Positions 11,206 to 22,775 of a DNA stretch of 64,000 bases are shown in pieces. The stretch's first letter is position 1; every line of letters starts with the position of its first letter. The translations under genes and the position numbers were made by a program. Below the pieces are notes generated by a model. The model saw only the letters and a list, made by a program, of their open reading frames with translations, was not told the DNA's origin and ran no database searches. Origin of the DNA: Ornithodoros turicata (taxonomy: Eukaryota > Arthropoda > Arachnida > Ixodida > Argasidae); contig NC_088201.1 in assembly GCF_037126465.1 (NCBI RefSeq), forward strand, positions 71,198,879-71,262,878, in the 5' to 3' direction.

Positions 11206-11530
11206 ATGAAAAGTTCAACAAACCCAACAGAACTGTGTGAACACGCGCGCAAAACAGGACACGTGTTAGACCTTGACAACCCATGCATTCTGGCGAAAAA
11301 GAACAAATGGGGGGTGAGGAGACAGCTGGAGTCATGGCACATAAAGAAAACAAAAGAAGCTATCAATCGACAACCAGGCCCCCTCCCAGAATGCTACGCT
11401 CCTCTTCTACGTAAATACCCGGTGACGACCAGGACAGCGTCATTCTGATGATGGGACCCGAATGGGACCCGAAACGTTAACTGTATTTTGTTATGTTTGT
11501 TGAAAGCCGGTGCGGTTCAAACTAGTAAAG
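11206..11530 (+). mobile_element. Penelope-like element, 3' fragment with GIY-YIG remnant
   Basis: The 11206-11448 frame contains LCEHARKTGHVLDLDNPCIL, IKKTKEAINRQPGPLPECY and a terminal YAPLL. This is the C-terminal half of the GIY-YIG endonuclease module of Penelope-like elements, from the conserved His block to the N-R-x-x-G-x-L-P end. The tail contains ctgatgatgggacccg and gaaacgttaac, a layout typical of Penelope terminal repeats. Only ~300 bp remain; the reverse transcriptase is missing. Confidence 0.75.
11440..11482 (+). ncRNA. Minimal hammerhead-like motif in Penelope 3' tail
   Basis: The core ctgatga (11445-11451) is followed by a stem II of two gggaccc half-sites with one A-A mismatch and loop gaat, then gaa and the palindrome acgt. 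One extra base lies between the core and stem II. Minimalist hammerheads with tiny palindromic stem III are known from Penelope-like elements and are thought to act as dimers. Stem I is very short, so monomeric cleavage is unlikely. Confidence 0.6.
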
Positions 11531-11650
11531 ATGTCTACTCCCGGCAATTGGACTATATTCAGTTGAGAGTGTTGCGGAATATCCTCTCTGGAAATCGGAG
11601 AAAACGTCACTCGGACAAGGCCAATCAGTGAGCTGCTGGAGACTCTCTGG

Positions 11651-11728
11651 CGAACTCTACAATGAAGGTGCATGAGCAATGGGCATGTCTTCTGCCCATT
11701 GCTCAGACACCTTCATTATGGAGTTCGT
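11651..11728. repeat. Imperfect hairpin
   Basis: cgaactctacaatgaaggtg (11651) is complemented by the block ending cttcattatggagttcg, and tgagcaatgggca by tgcccattgctca. The arms are ~36 bp with a few mismatches and a loop of about five bases. Confidence 0.7.
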
Positions 11729-12449
11729 CCACCAGCTAGCCTGTACCTACGCCATTGTATCGTCTCTGACGACCAGCGGGAGGGTGGAACGACGTCAGCA
11801 GGTCGCGAAGAGCGGCGGCGAGTCTGTGATCGGTTTGTGGAATGTCACTTCTTCTGCGTTAGCGTCGGATGTGTTCGTGCAGCCACGAACATAACATCGT
11901 GTTCCACGCGACATGATCGCGTCAGAACTCGCACTGGTAAGCGAAAGTCTGCGTATTTACCGAAGGCTTTGGACTTTGTATATTGCGGTGCGAACGCGAA
12001 GCAGACGAGCTCGGAGACAATCGCCCTGCGCGGCGCTCCCATTCGTGTACCTGGCTTATGTCATCATGCTGTCACTATCGCTGGGGTTTCCTTTGGTGCA
12101 GAAGGAGTGTGAATCTTTAAAACTCGTTTATTTGATATGTAAGCTGTAAGCGGAAGAGAGACTTGGCCAAATAGACTGTGAAGCGGTGCCGAACATTACT
12201 GTATCGGTCTCGTACACATATTTCCGGAGAGGATACTCCCTTTAAGCCCAATAAATGAATCAACACGAGTAGAGGTGTTGGTTGCAACGCTTGCGTGGCT
12301 CACAAAGGAGAAATGAGAAACACTTTTTGTTCACATCATCATCGTCAAACTGAATGTGATACGCGCAGTCATCACCGGCAAATGTTGCCACAGTCCATCA
12401 ATGCTAAAATTAAAAGCATCAACGGTGCCGTCTCCACCTGACGTTGACC
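11729..12449. other. Unassigned spacer
   Basis: Open frames up to 146 codons show no known domain. A donor-like gtaagcga near 11937 exists, but no coding partner was found. Confidence 0.35.
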
Positions 12450-12832
12450 ACCCAGCTCATACCAAAGCAATTAGTACCGGGACAACTCATACCGGGAGAA
12501 CTCATACTAGGATAAATCATAACAAGTGAACTCAAAAGTGTGGAATGTCATTGTATCCTAGTCTCATCTCATTCCAGTTCAAGTAGCGTCGGGAAGGACC
12601 ATATTAGGAAAAAAATATTACGGAATGTGACTTATAGTGAAGGAAAGAAGCAATGTCCCTCAAGGGACCTTTGGAGGTATATTGAAATAAATAAATAAAT
12701 AAATGTACGAACCCCACAAATAACATTTAGTGAAGCACACTGAAGGGTTGTTGAATCGCACTACATGGAAAGTAAGGAATTTTGAAACTAACTCAAATGG
12801 AAATTGTCCCACATTTCCGTCGTCGCGTGGTA
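12450..12832 (+). repeat. Dispersed repeat R2, copy 1
   Basis: It matches an inverted copy at 16737-17010: actcatacc-type repeats, gtgacttatagtgaagga, gtacgaaccccacaaataac, cacactgaagg, and ggaaattgtcccacatttcc up to cgtcg.cgtgg. No coding content. This copy is interrupted by a 58-bp LINE 3' end at 12645-12702. Confidence 0.75.
12645..12702 (+). mobile_element. 58-bp LINE 3'-end insertion
   Basis: The inserted sequence runs from aagaagcaatgtccctcaag through gggacctttggaggtata and ends in (aata)n. It resembles the extreme 3' end of the CR1/L2-like LINE at 62256-62318 (gcagggcctttgaggtac, then (aaat)n). The inverted R2 copy at ~16850-16880 shows the uninterrupted site, so the limits are well fixed. 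Confidence 0.75.
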
Positions 12833-12859
12833 TCTTAAGACACTAATGATTTGAGCAGG

Positions 12860-13435
12860 TGAACGGCCTCAGCCCGTATTCCGGCTCATCACAATGCTAT
12901 CCGCAAGGGGCTATCCATTGCCCCGTGTTGCGCATAGCAGCATGCCGCGTAGCGAGGAGACGTTGCTTCATCGGCTGCGGCTCAATGTGGCACGAACTCC
13001 ACTCCTCCCGTTTAAGATGAGCCAACTGTCTTCTCCTCTTTGCCCCCGTGCCATGTAGAAGCAGACCTGCGACAAATCCTCCTTGCGTGCCAGTACACCA
13101 GTACAGTCTTCGGCGTCGTTTCGCTCATCAGGGCTACCCAGAACTTTCCCTCTCGGTGCTGCTTGGCCCTACGGAGCACGCAGAGGTCACAACTGCGCTG
13201 CTACGGTTCCTTAGGGACGCTGGACTATTGGAACCCTGTGATATATCCCTGATGCCTGCCTGCACAACCACTACTGAAGGAGCAGTCTTCGTCTATATTT
13301 CTGTATAGTTTTCTCTGTATGTTTTCCTTTTTCTTTTTTGGGAAAGGCAAGCCTCTTGCATGGTTAACCTTCCCCTTGCCGTTTTTTTTTCATCATTAAA
13401 CATATCCCTCCCCCCACCCCATTGAGGGCCTGCTC
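12860..13435 (+). mobile_element. I-superfamily LINE, 5'-truncated 3' end
   Basis: Translated pieces include LHRLRLNVARTPLLPFKM, then a decayed Cys/His knuckle (CPRCHVEADLRQILLACQY), then the C-terminal leucine-rich block. The 3' untranslated part ends with cattaaacatatccc and a C-rich tail, matching the tails at 40130, 49712 and 57328. Frameshifts show it is dead. Confidence 0.7.
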
Positions 13436-14621
13436 TTTTAAACGGTTCTTGCGGAAATTAGTACAAATTTTTGCATAATGCCTATTGATTTATGCGCATT
13501 ATCCAATGTACTTTGCAGCACGTCATGGCGCCATGATGTCGCGCCTGAGCTTTTCAGGGTATGCCTGGCTGCTTGGAAGAATAGGAGGCTTATCCCTCCA
13601 TGACCTTAATTGTGGCCACGTCGAGAAGATGTAAGTGTGTATCAGACTAATTCTCTCGGATTGGAGGCTGTTGTTTAGTTTTTCCCGCGAGTCTACTAAG
13701 TTCGTCTGGCCAGCATGAACCATGTGTTGTGAATGCTTGGGCTACCGCGGGTGGACCTCGATATTCCCGGTTGAGAAATCCCCAATCTGGAAATTCCCGT
13801 TTTTGAAACAAGGAAAAATCAAGGAGAATGCTCGATTGCTTCGTAAAATCATGTGGCGCGTAAAATCATGTGGCGCGTAAAATCATATGGCGTATATGGC
13901 GCGTTTAAAAACACGGTATCACTATTTAACCACCCACAATTCACGGGTTTTCGATGTCTGTCCAAGTCGTCTTGGCGAATGAAGGCCAAATTTTAGCGGC
14001 TGTTAGGCTTAGCAGGGCAGACACGACGCAACACCACGTTGGTTAGTTTATTATTAGGTTAGTCCAAGTTTGGTGTTTGCATTTTTCTATCCAAGTTAGT
14101 CTAGGTTCGCTGTTGGCAGTTTTCCGCACGCGACTGTGCATATTATAATCAAATAACGTTTATTTCCAGTAGTTTATTTTGCAGCGGGGATTTCGATCAC
14201 TTTATTTCGAGGTACACCCGCTGCCGCGTACCGCGCGAGTACAGTGAAACATCACCCTCTAAACGAGATGCCTCGTCTTTTCTAGCGGAATTGCCATTGA
14301 CAACATTCCTCACTGTGAAATTATACGCGAATACATCGTGAATGAATCAGTTATTAGATGCATTATTCATACTGAAGCTAAATTTGCTTGCAAAATGAAG
14401 TGTATATCTAAATTCATTGGAATTTTTTTCCCATACTTGATTTTGATTTGATTTGCTGCCTCCTTTAAAATAACTTCCAATCTGTTTCGTCAAATTCACA
14501 CCTCTCATGTATACTGGTATACATATTATACTATGAAGCCAATGTACATTGCTTAGTCGGCCACTGAAACTGCTATTAATTAACGGACAAACCTTTATCA
14601 GCTTTACATACGACACAAGGT
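13436..14621. other. Unassigned A+T-rich spacer with a short triplicated motif
   Basis: aaaatcatgtggcgcgt occurs twice and then as a degenerate third copy at ~13845-13895. Otherwise no domain or repeat partner is visible. Confidence 0.4.
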
Positions 14622-15476
14622 ATATATAAACAGGTAGTGAAACTCCCATAGGGCCATGCGTCTTCAGATGGCGCCATGATACAGATGATACGCCATGATC
14701 CGTCCGTTGCGCGGACTACTACTTTTGTAAATAAACGACGTCACATGTGACGTCAGCAGCATGAATAATAAGTAGTGCATAATTAGCCATGGCACGTTTG
14801 CATTCGTGTACTTCGTTTGCGTTGTATACCCTTCCCATTTTCCTTACCGAACCATACTAGTCACCCAGGACAGCAATACCAGACGAGAACAGAGAAGAAT
14901 AAATCACATCAGGTTTAATGACACATATCAGTTCGAAATACATAGGGTTATCACAGGTTTTGACGAAGGGTACGTGATAACTACAAATAAACAGAAAGAA
15001 ACCTTTTTTTTTTCTCGGGGCCAGGAACACGGGATGCATAGCACTCATCTGTTCACACGTGTTAATCTTGGCCTACAGCTTCGAAATGTGAACGTCACTT
15101 CCTGTTTAATCAAAAAAGTGTGCGAACTCCGCATTACAATGCACGGGTACACGACACTTATAAAAGAATGCACGGACAAACGAGCGTACTGCTACACATG
15201 CGCAGTGCAGCAGGATACGGAAACTCGCTCAGTTGGTAGATGACTTCGTATATGTGTACTAGTGGTGCAACAGATAACTTTTCCTATACTTGAATTATGA
15301 ATAAACTGTTAGTTTATACAAGACCCATGCGCGCGTCGTAAATATTTTTTGTTTACGACCGTACCAGTGCTACCAACACCCAGGATCGCCCGAGTCACGG
15401 AGATGACAGTGTTGCTTAGTCAGATTTGTTTTTTTTTCCTCGCCTTCGCTACCTGGGTAAATTTACCTTGTACGAC
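14622..15476 (+). repeat. Dispersed repeat R1, copy 2
   Basis: The same order of conserved blocks as at 1066-2065, with about a fifth of positions changed and small gaps (rough estimate by eye). The best-conserved parts are caccaacacccaggatcgcc and gtgacgtca-like sequence near 14740. No protein domain is seen. Confidence 0.65.
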
Positions 15477-15828
15477 ATGTGTCTCTCACTCACATGCTTC
15501 GTGTTTCTTCCTGCAGACATATCATGAGTCCGCCAGAGGTGCGGCGCACAAAACAAGCGAGGAAGACACATTCAAGAAAGGCACTCAGGCTGATTGAGCT
15601 GTTGCGTCAAATGAAGTGAGCCTTCCAACAATACCAACTTGTTAAATAAATATTTCTTATAAAGCACAGTTCCTGCACCTGTTGTGTTGGTGACAAGTAA
15701 GCTGAGCGGTGAATATTACATTGTGGATGTACCCACCAAGTAGGTTTTCCAGCAGAGAAGAGACGTAGCATCACTTCAAAGCACATTTACATCGTACGGT
15801 ATCTCAGCGAGAGGCTGCGACAACCTTG

Positions 15829-16425
15829 AGTTTGAGTTTGAGTTTGATTATTAAAAAAAAAAAAGAAACGGAAGATATTGAATTCGTCACCTGACGAATT
15901 CTGCTACTCCCATAAAGGAAATGAAATGAAAACATGAAAAGATAAAGATACAAAAACATCACCCCTCCCCGTCACCGAACTGTACGTGCTCATGCGAAGC
16001 TATACATCCCGTAGAAGTGAACCGAATTGCGAGAAACTAACAGGAACGGGGAACTCGACGACACATGCCTAGAATGCGGTCCTAAAATACAGATTCCATA
16101 TCACTGCTCACTTCAATGTAGCTCTTTGGGTTGCATACCTTGTGCAGTGCACAACGATGTGTTCCGTGTTTTCCACAGATGCACACACTGGACAGTTTGC
16201 TGAACTAACCCTGCCCTGCGACGCCCATCTTCTATTTCTCTACACATCTTTGTTCCTGTGAAGCATTTATATGTGAAAAGGTCTCCGTCAGTACAATTGG
16301 ATATGGGTTGAATAGCAGTACCTCGCCGTAAGTACCACTCATGTATAAGGAATGTGCGTCGTACACGAGCTATAACACGTGGAGCGGTGGGAAAAAGCTG
16401 GTACACTTCATTATAAAGAAACAAT
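15829..16425 (-). mobile_element. I-superfamily LINE, 5'-truncated 3' end, minus strand
   Basis: The minus strand encodes CPVCASVENTEHIVVHC, the knuckle after RNase H, with the upstream part in another frame. The 3' end reads aataatcaaactcaaactc, a (CTCAAA)n-type tail instead of poly(A). The left end of the tail at 15829-15855 therefore marks the element's 3' end. Confidence 0.75.
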
Positions 16426-16427
16426 CA

Positions 16428-16690
16428 CTAGTAAAAAACGGCGCACCTTAACCTTTTATAACGGAACAAACGTATCCGGAAAAGAAACAGTTCGCTGTAC
16501 ACCATAGAACGGACAAATCTCTGCAAGTGTGGCACCGGTAAAATGTCCGTTTTTCTACGGCACTTTCGTAGCGTCTTGCAACGGAACATTTGTTTGTAGA
16601 AGAAAATAAAATAACTGTGTTCTGTTGATCAGAAAACGGACAAATGTATGGCAATATCATATCGAGTCAATGTCCGTTTTTCTACGGATT
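16428..16690. repeat. Two imperfect direct repeats, each a weak hairpin
   Basis: Each unit starts acggacaaat and ends atgtccgtttttctacgg (~16512-16560 and ~16635-16687). The ends of each unit are complementary (acggaca/tgtccgt). A third partial unit starts near 16462. Nature unknown. Confidence 0.55.
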
Positions 16691-16736
16691 TATTTTTAAC
16701 AGTGTACTCAAATGATTAGTGCCTTATAGTATTCCA

Positions 16737-17010
16737 CGCAACGACGGAAATGTGGGACAATTTTCATTTGGTTTCTTTTCAAAATACCTCATTTCCTAAG
16801 TAGAGCGCTTCAACGAGCCATCAGTGTGCTTCAGTAAATATTATTTGTGGGATTCGTACATATCCTTCACTATAAGTCACATTCTCTGATAGGTTTTTCC
16901 TTGGTCTTTCCCGGCGCGACTTGAAGTGCAATGCCGAGATGAGTGTGGCATGAGTTTACTTGGTGTGATTTGTGCTGGTATGAGTTGTCTTGGTATGAGT
17001 TGTATGTCCT
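16737..17010 (-). repeat. Dispersed repeat R2, copy 2
   Basis: Inverted counterpart of 12450-12832. It lacks the 58-bp LINE insertion and so shows the empty site near 16863. It ends in repeated gtatgagttg motifs. Confidence 0.75.
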
Positions 17011-18747
17011 GTCGTCGTATTAAGCTGGGGTACAGCCCCGCCAGACATCATTCTGAACAATAAATGATGCTCACTGCTCACACTGATTACACTGTACATA
17101 TCATCAGGTTAATGTAATAAATTTCCTTTATGTATAATAAATCATGATGGAAACTAACAGTTCTTGTGACTAGAACACACGAGGCTTTATCATTCTGAGC
17201 CTTTAGTAATGCGCCTATTGGAGTAGCTACACCTAACATTAACTACAAACGTTCATAAAGATTGATACGCCCCGCATCGTGTAAGATCATACGCACCTTC
17301 TCGGTGTTTTGATAACGTTGCAGATATGGTTTTTGAGCAAGTGAGCTGCTGAATGCTCCACGCCAGCAAACTGTTACGGCTATAACACTGATAAGCAGCA
17401 TCGCGCTTGACTGTCCGGGCAGTACCGTCTCTGTATCAGGCCTCAGAAACACACGGCGAGTCAGTTTTCCCTCCCTTATAAACATTGTTAAATAGGCTCA
17501 CCTCGGAGATTAATGAGATTGTTAACCTCTGCAACTAGTCCTGAATACTTCCTACATGCGAACGCTTAGCACGCCTTGCCGCCCCATGACATGCGGAACC
17601 CCAGCTGCACGCAATTTTTTCGTACGACTTCAGAGCCCGTTGCAGCTCGTGCATTTTTTCTCCTATCCGTCATCATCATCATCATCGTGCATTTTGTTGC
17701 CGTGCCTTGACTACACAAATGTGGGTGGTGCAGCGCACTGTACTCGTGTAACTCTGCCGAGCCAGATGGCTTTTATCCTAATCTTCTAGGGCGGAAAACA
17801 GGACGCTTAACGTCATACGCATTTTTACTTTACTTTTACTACACGTTGCACTCCATCACACGTACACCGTGCGTAGGCGTCCTAGGGTAGCCAGTCCAAC
17901 TTTGTCACGACTCACATCCCCAATTCTTTTTTTTTTATCACATCACCACCATCAGCATTTGCGTGACATCAGCATTTTCGGCTAGTTGTTGACCCCATGG
18001 TTCTACTTACGGTCGGTTAGCTGCGCCATCACTCTCATAAGGAATAATCCGGAGTAGTCATGCAAAGCTGCCCACTATGGTGCCATGGTGAGGACGAGGG
18101 TAGATTAGGGTTAATTAGGGATTCTAGCAAGGGTGAACACAGCGAATGTGATATCCCGAAGAAAACGCACTGAAGTAATGCGCAGAGGCAGACACAAGAG
18201 CACATCGCCATCTATTTCACAAGCGTGGTGTCACGGCCACCATGTCTATACATGCGTATGTGTATATGCTCTGGGCGATACTCTCTTGAATTGTCGGTAG
18301 GTCGATTGCTTTCGAACAGCTGCTCTCTGAACTGGCAAACACATTCCTGCTTTAGACGTTTAGCATTTGAACGCATAACCAACGAGTGTCATTTTTGTCT
18401 TCGCGGATCACTACCATTATTTTCTACGCAATGACGCGTTGCGTGTGCGGTCTAGAACATGCAGGAAGTGTTAACGAAAGCGGCAGCTTCATAAAAAGTG
18501 AGGAATGATGTGTTGCCAGTGAGTGATCGTCCTGCTTGTACATTGAGCTGAAATTGGAGATCGGCGATTCGCGAAGAGAACGTCTGGCGCTACGGTGCGT
18601 TCCAAGAGTGTGGATGGCTCATTAAATCTGCATAGCATTCGAAGTGATCGTCTAAAAAATTGTCTGTTGTTGCTGGGTTCCGCACGATGGAAAGTCGTTC
18701 TGGGGCTAGAGCAACGAAGGACGGACACTACAAAGCACCAAGTCGCC
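17011..18747. other. Unassigned spacer with repeat R3 fragment
   Basis: At ~17871-17990 the stretch gtaggcgtcct.gggt..cc, cgactca.atcccc and a catcacc-rich tail match 49121-49225. The tail suggests the 3' end of a SINE or LINE. The rest shows no recognisable content. Confidence 0.45.
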
Positions 18748-18755
18748 ATTACATG

Positions 18756-19310
18756 CAGGGATCGGAACCGGTATTTTTTTCGGTCCGGTTCGGGTTCGGG
18801 TTCAGGCATATTGGTTCGGTTCGGGTTTAGCTCCGCTGAACCGAAATTATCAGCTTAAACCGGTTCAGGTATATTGGTTCGGTTCGGTTCGGGTTCGGCT
18901 CAGGGAGAACCCCCCACCCCCCGCACATACACAGACAAAAAAAAAATCTGTCAGCGGTCGGGGCATTTACAGGGATTGGAACAGTTACTTTTTTCGGCAT
19001 CGGTTTAACCGGTCCACGGGCAGTAATTTTGCTACATGCAAGCAAGCTTACGCTCACCGTGCACGATTGTAAGAGAAAGGTGTGAGATAACCGTTCAGGT
19101 GAGCAAAAAAAAGGTCGGTCAGTAGTACAATTAATTCACCTCTGAACCGATTCCCGAACCGGTAACCGTATCAATTTTTTTCGGTTCAGTTCCGGTTCGG
19201 CTCAGGACAAGCAAAAAAATCGTTCGGGTTCGGTTCGGTTCGGGTTCGTCAGAAAATAACGTTTTTTTTTTCGGTTTTCGGTTCGGGTTCAGTTTCGGTT
19301 CCGATCCCTG
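18756..19310. mobile_element. Non-autonomous hAT element with perfect 8-bp TSD
   Basis: The termini are cagggatcggaaccg and its complement cggttccgatccctg. Both flanks carry attacatg (18748-18755 and 19311-19318), a perfect 8-bp duplication as in hAT. The interior is 555 bp of ggttcgggtt/accgaacc repeats and has no transposase. The perfect duplication suggests a fairly recent insertion. Confidence 0.92.
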
Positions 19311-19318
19311 ATTACATG

Positions 19319-20397
19319 TAGAAACATTTCATATTACACACATTACATATAGGAACATTACATATAGAAAGATGGCAGTCGTCGAAAAAGCCAATCCTCA
19401 AAAAACTCAAAAAGGCTACTGGCACTTCCTTCCTGGGGGAAACCATATATACTTTCGCTCGATTTCTACCCGTCTATAACTTTACATCGCTTGTTTTGGG
19501 ACCTTCCGTCAATCCGAGAGTCGGGTTCGTCTGTGAATCAAGTCGAAGGTTGAGGTGTCTTTGTTTAATTTAATTAAGCAGACAAAAAACGAGCGAATAA
19601 TTGTTTGGAGTATGAAGTCAGCATCAACATGACGTCTGTGTTTCTTACTGGTTACATCGAGTTTGTCAACAGAAAGTAAAATATGCGCAGTGCTACGCAA
19701 TTGCGGGTGTCTATCTTTCGCAATAAATGCTATGTTCCATGTGCTTGTCGTATTCTGCCAGTCTTTGAGTAAAAACTTATTGATATAATCCACGTTAAAA
19801 CAACGTGTGAAAAATGCTGTTGTTTTACATGGGGTAAATCGACGCACCTCACGCGTATACACATTGCATGTGAAATCATTAAGTAAAACTGGTGCAGAAA
19901 CAACGTTATTCATTTCACGTTTACGGTTACGTTATATTTCATCATAAGTGTCAACGCTGTCATAACATGCACCGTTCCACTGCTGGTATATGAGTGCTGA
20001 ACCTGCGTTGTATCCTTGTATTACAGATTTCACGTTGGATTTTCGGTGTACAATCTGCGTGAAATCGATGTTCGTACTTCGCGTTTCACATAGTGCAACG
20101 ATATTCAACGTGGATTTTACATTCAACCAACCATCTGGGAGGGGCACTGGGGAACTCGGACGTTTGGATAACATACGCAGAACACTACACACTGCAATCG
20201 ATAACATGACCTGCCGCCAGAAGCTGCTCGCCTTTAAGAACGGAGCGTCTGCTGTTCCCAACGTGCTCCATGCGGTGAGCAATGAGAGGGGCACTGAGAG
20301 TATACAGTAAACAAGCGTTGGGATTCTGACAGCATGAAAGGTTCAACGAATTCCTGAGACGATTACTCCATGAATTGAATCATTGAATGTTCAGGAA
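19319..20397. other. Unassigned spacer
   Basis: Immediately after the hAT there are degenerate copies of attacatatag (19313-19370). Open frames of 106-134 codons on both strands show no known motif. Confidence 0.35.
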
Positions 20398-20580
20398 TGT
20401 TGAATGTGTAGGACTAGGTCATGTTCAGACTTCAGAATGGCTATGTTGAATCCATGGCTGAAGACGACAATGAGTCATCACCTGCCTCCCCCTCACGTGA
20501 GGAGCATCTCGTTCGTATCATTCTTATCTTATTCGCGGTAATAAACACATCGTCAACGTGCCTCGCTGTCTCGTCTTCCA
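20398..20580 (+). repeat. Putative 5' LTR of the BEL/Pao element
   Basis: The sequence before the primer-binding site has an aataaa poly(A) signal near 20538 and ends cttccaca, as an LTR ends in CA. The left boundary at a tgttgaatg is only a guess, since no second LTR is present for comparison. Confidence 0.4.
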
Positions 20581-20585
20581 CAAAT

Positions 20586-20603
20586 TGGTGCCGAAACCCG
20601 GGA
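20586..20603 (+). promoter_or_regulatory. tRNA primer-binding site of the BEL/Pao element
   Basis: tggtgccgaaacccggga is complementary to a tRNA 3' end that terminates in CCA. It sits a few bases after the presumed LTR end, where minus-strand DNA synthesis starts. Confidence 0.75.
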
Positions 20604-20632
20604 TCGAATCACCGCCGATCGCATACATTGAC

Positions 20633-22079
20633 AGTATGGTGGGCTAGAAATACGGGTGTGCCAATCGGCCTGTCCAATGCATGGGGAAGGGGGGTTCCCT
20701 CAAATGAAGGATAGATCGAGTCGTCGCTCGCAGCGAACCATGCGGATTCGCCACGAACTACAAAGGAAAACTAAGTCTCCGCCTGTGTCTCCGTGTAAGC
20801 AATAAAACATTTTTGATTTGATTGATTGATGTCGAAGCTTTCTTCAGCGGCAACTGTTCCTTCTGCTTGCATTTATGGTTGTCAATTAGGGGAGAGTACG
20901 TCGAAGTCGTCACGTGGCAACGGCAGACGGGTATGCCTATAATGGCACACACCTGAACGTCTCGATGTGATAACACGTGCCATGCTGTGGACGTTCGTTC
21001 GTCACCTTATCAGTAAAGCGCGAGGGTGTGTACATGCTTTGATTCCCAAGTTCGGTGAACAAGAAAATAAATAAGAAAAAAAAAACGCTATCTCGTCTAC
21101 TTCTTGGTTCGACAGACGTAAAATGAAAGGGTTCTCGTGGAATAATATTCCACTGGTGAAAATATTTCTAACATTGCTCCTTCTGCTTTCTTCGAGAGCT
21201 TATCGGTTTTATCCATGTCTAGATAGTTGATTGAGCAATGGAACAAAAAGTATAGAAGAGGACACCACGTAAATGTTTCTTGTCAAACTGCAATACTGCT
21301 CTTAAAGACAGTAACCAGCTTTCGTTATTTCGTGTCCCCCGGGACCGACACAGTTATTTGCAGCATGGAAAAATTTTATTCCTACGGACGACGGTGAGTT
21401 GGAAGAAAATAGCGCCCTGTGCGAACGTCACTTCGAAGAAAGGTGTATAGGAGGGGGACACTATTTTCACAAGCTTCAACGGGGCACGAAGATGCTGGGC
21501 GTCTGTAGGACCCTGATGGTGTTGCGAGAGAACTGTTCAAATGCAGTGGCTCCTAAATTCAGGATCACAGCTTCGAAATTACACGGTGCAACAATGCTGG
21601 ATCGTATATCACACACCGGGGGACAGGAGTTGTTGCTTACTCAAGGGAGAGAGGTTAGCCAGATCGACCTCGGCTTTCTATTCTACAGTATAGTCAGGCG
21701 CCGCACCAATAGCCGCCTGCTCTTATCAAAAGTATGACCATATTTCGCGGTCCCATTGCTGTATAGAGTTTCTTGTTTCGTCGGGCTGCCTCAGTTCAAA
21801 AGCAAACAAATAAAAAAGCAGTGAAGGCCAGCCGCGGTGATACCTGCAACAAAACAACTGATAACGAGTGACTCGTGTCCTTGTGTGTCCGTATGGCATC
21901 CAAAGACTGACATTCGCACACCAGCGCTCTTGGGCAAACTGTAGTGGAACATCACGCGACTTAGGAAAATCCGCCAGAGCGCGGCCCTATCGTGGACTTT
22001 AGCGTCCCTGGAGCATCCTTCATTTTTGGGTACCTGAAAAACTTGCCGATTGGCACACCCGTATTTCTACCCCACCATA
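20633..22079 (+). mobile_element. P-like (THAP) DNA transposon inside the BEL leader
   Basis: The left end tatggtgggctagaaatacg and the inverted right end share about 34 bases with one or two mismatches (through gtgtgccaatcgg). The repeat ttgacag flanks both sides (7 bp; 8 bp if attgacag is counted, with an uneven terminus). The interior encodes a THAP domain. P elements usually make 8-bp duplications, so the superfamily is inferred from THAP plus termini. At 1.45 kb without a transposase core it is an internally deleted copy. Confidence 0.8.
21271..21737 (+). pseudogene. THAP zinc-finger domain of P-like transposase (frameshifted)
   Basis: One frame reads KCFLSNCNTALKDSNQLSLF and RVPRDRHSYLQ. 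After a one-base shift near 21361 the next reads AWKNFIPTDDGELEEN, then ALCERHFEERC. This supplies the C2CH pattern (C-x4-C, then C-x2-H), the invariant Trp and the C-terminal AV.P.F-like end. THAP domains bind transposon ends in P elements and also occur in host proteins. Only the DNA-binding part remains. Confidence 0.8.
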
Positions 22080-22128
22080 TTGACAGGGAGGACTGCAGCG
22101 AGACAAGATCCGTGAGAAATCGAACGTC

Positions 22129-22773
22129 ATGGAAAGACCGCAACTTTTCAAGAAACGGAAAGTGCTCCGAACACAGGTAACTACCATACTGAATGAACTT
22201 GATCAACGCCTAACGACCGCCGACTGCGCTCCTGCTGATTTGAAGGAGCGAATAGAGCGTCTTGATCGAATCAACGCTACGCTTACGGATGTACACAGCC
22301 AGATAGAAATCCTACTCACAGAGGATGAATTCGAAGATGAGTATATCAGACAACTACATTACTAGAACCGCATTGGCAACATAGCGTTCAAAGTAAAGGA
22401 GTTCTTGTCGGCAACCCGCAACGCTACGTCAACGATTGCCGGAACAGCCAACGTCAGTACCAATGAAATTCCACAGCGTACGGAAGCTCTTCAAGCTCCC
22501 CGGACTTCACAGACACAGGGGCCTGCGGCAGTACGACTTCCTAAAGTGGACCTTATGAAATTTGATGGAAAAAGACATCAGTGGCAACAGTTCTGGAGTC
22601 AATTTCAGTCTACGATCGATGACAACCGCAAACTATCTCTTAGCGACAAAATGAATTATCTTATGGCCGCGCTACAAGGAGAAGCTGCCAACGCAGTGAA
22701 AGGTTTGCAACTGACATCCGGCACTTATGAAACGGCAATCAGCACCTTTCGCGATCGTTTCGGGAACGATAAA
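22129..22773 (+). pseudogene. BEL/Pao gag, N-terminal segment
   Basis: The ATG at 22129 opens MERPQLFKKRKVLRTQVT, a typical BEL gag start, followed by a coiled-coil-prone Leu/Glu region. After a stop near 22363, the same frame continues with VDLMKFDGKRHQWQQFW and MNYLMAALQGEAANAV, the DUF1759 capsid-like domain. It ends at FRDRFGNDK where the 22776-23905 element interrupts it. The gag shell packages the element RNA. Confidence 0.85.
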
Positions 22774-22775
22774 TA

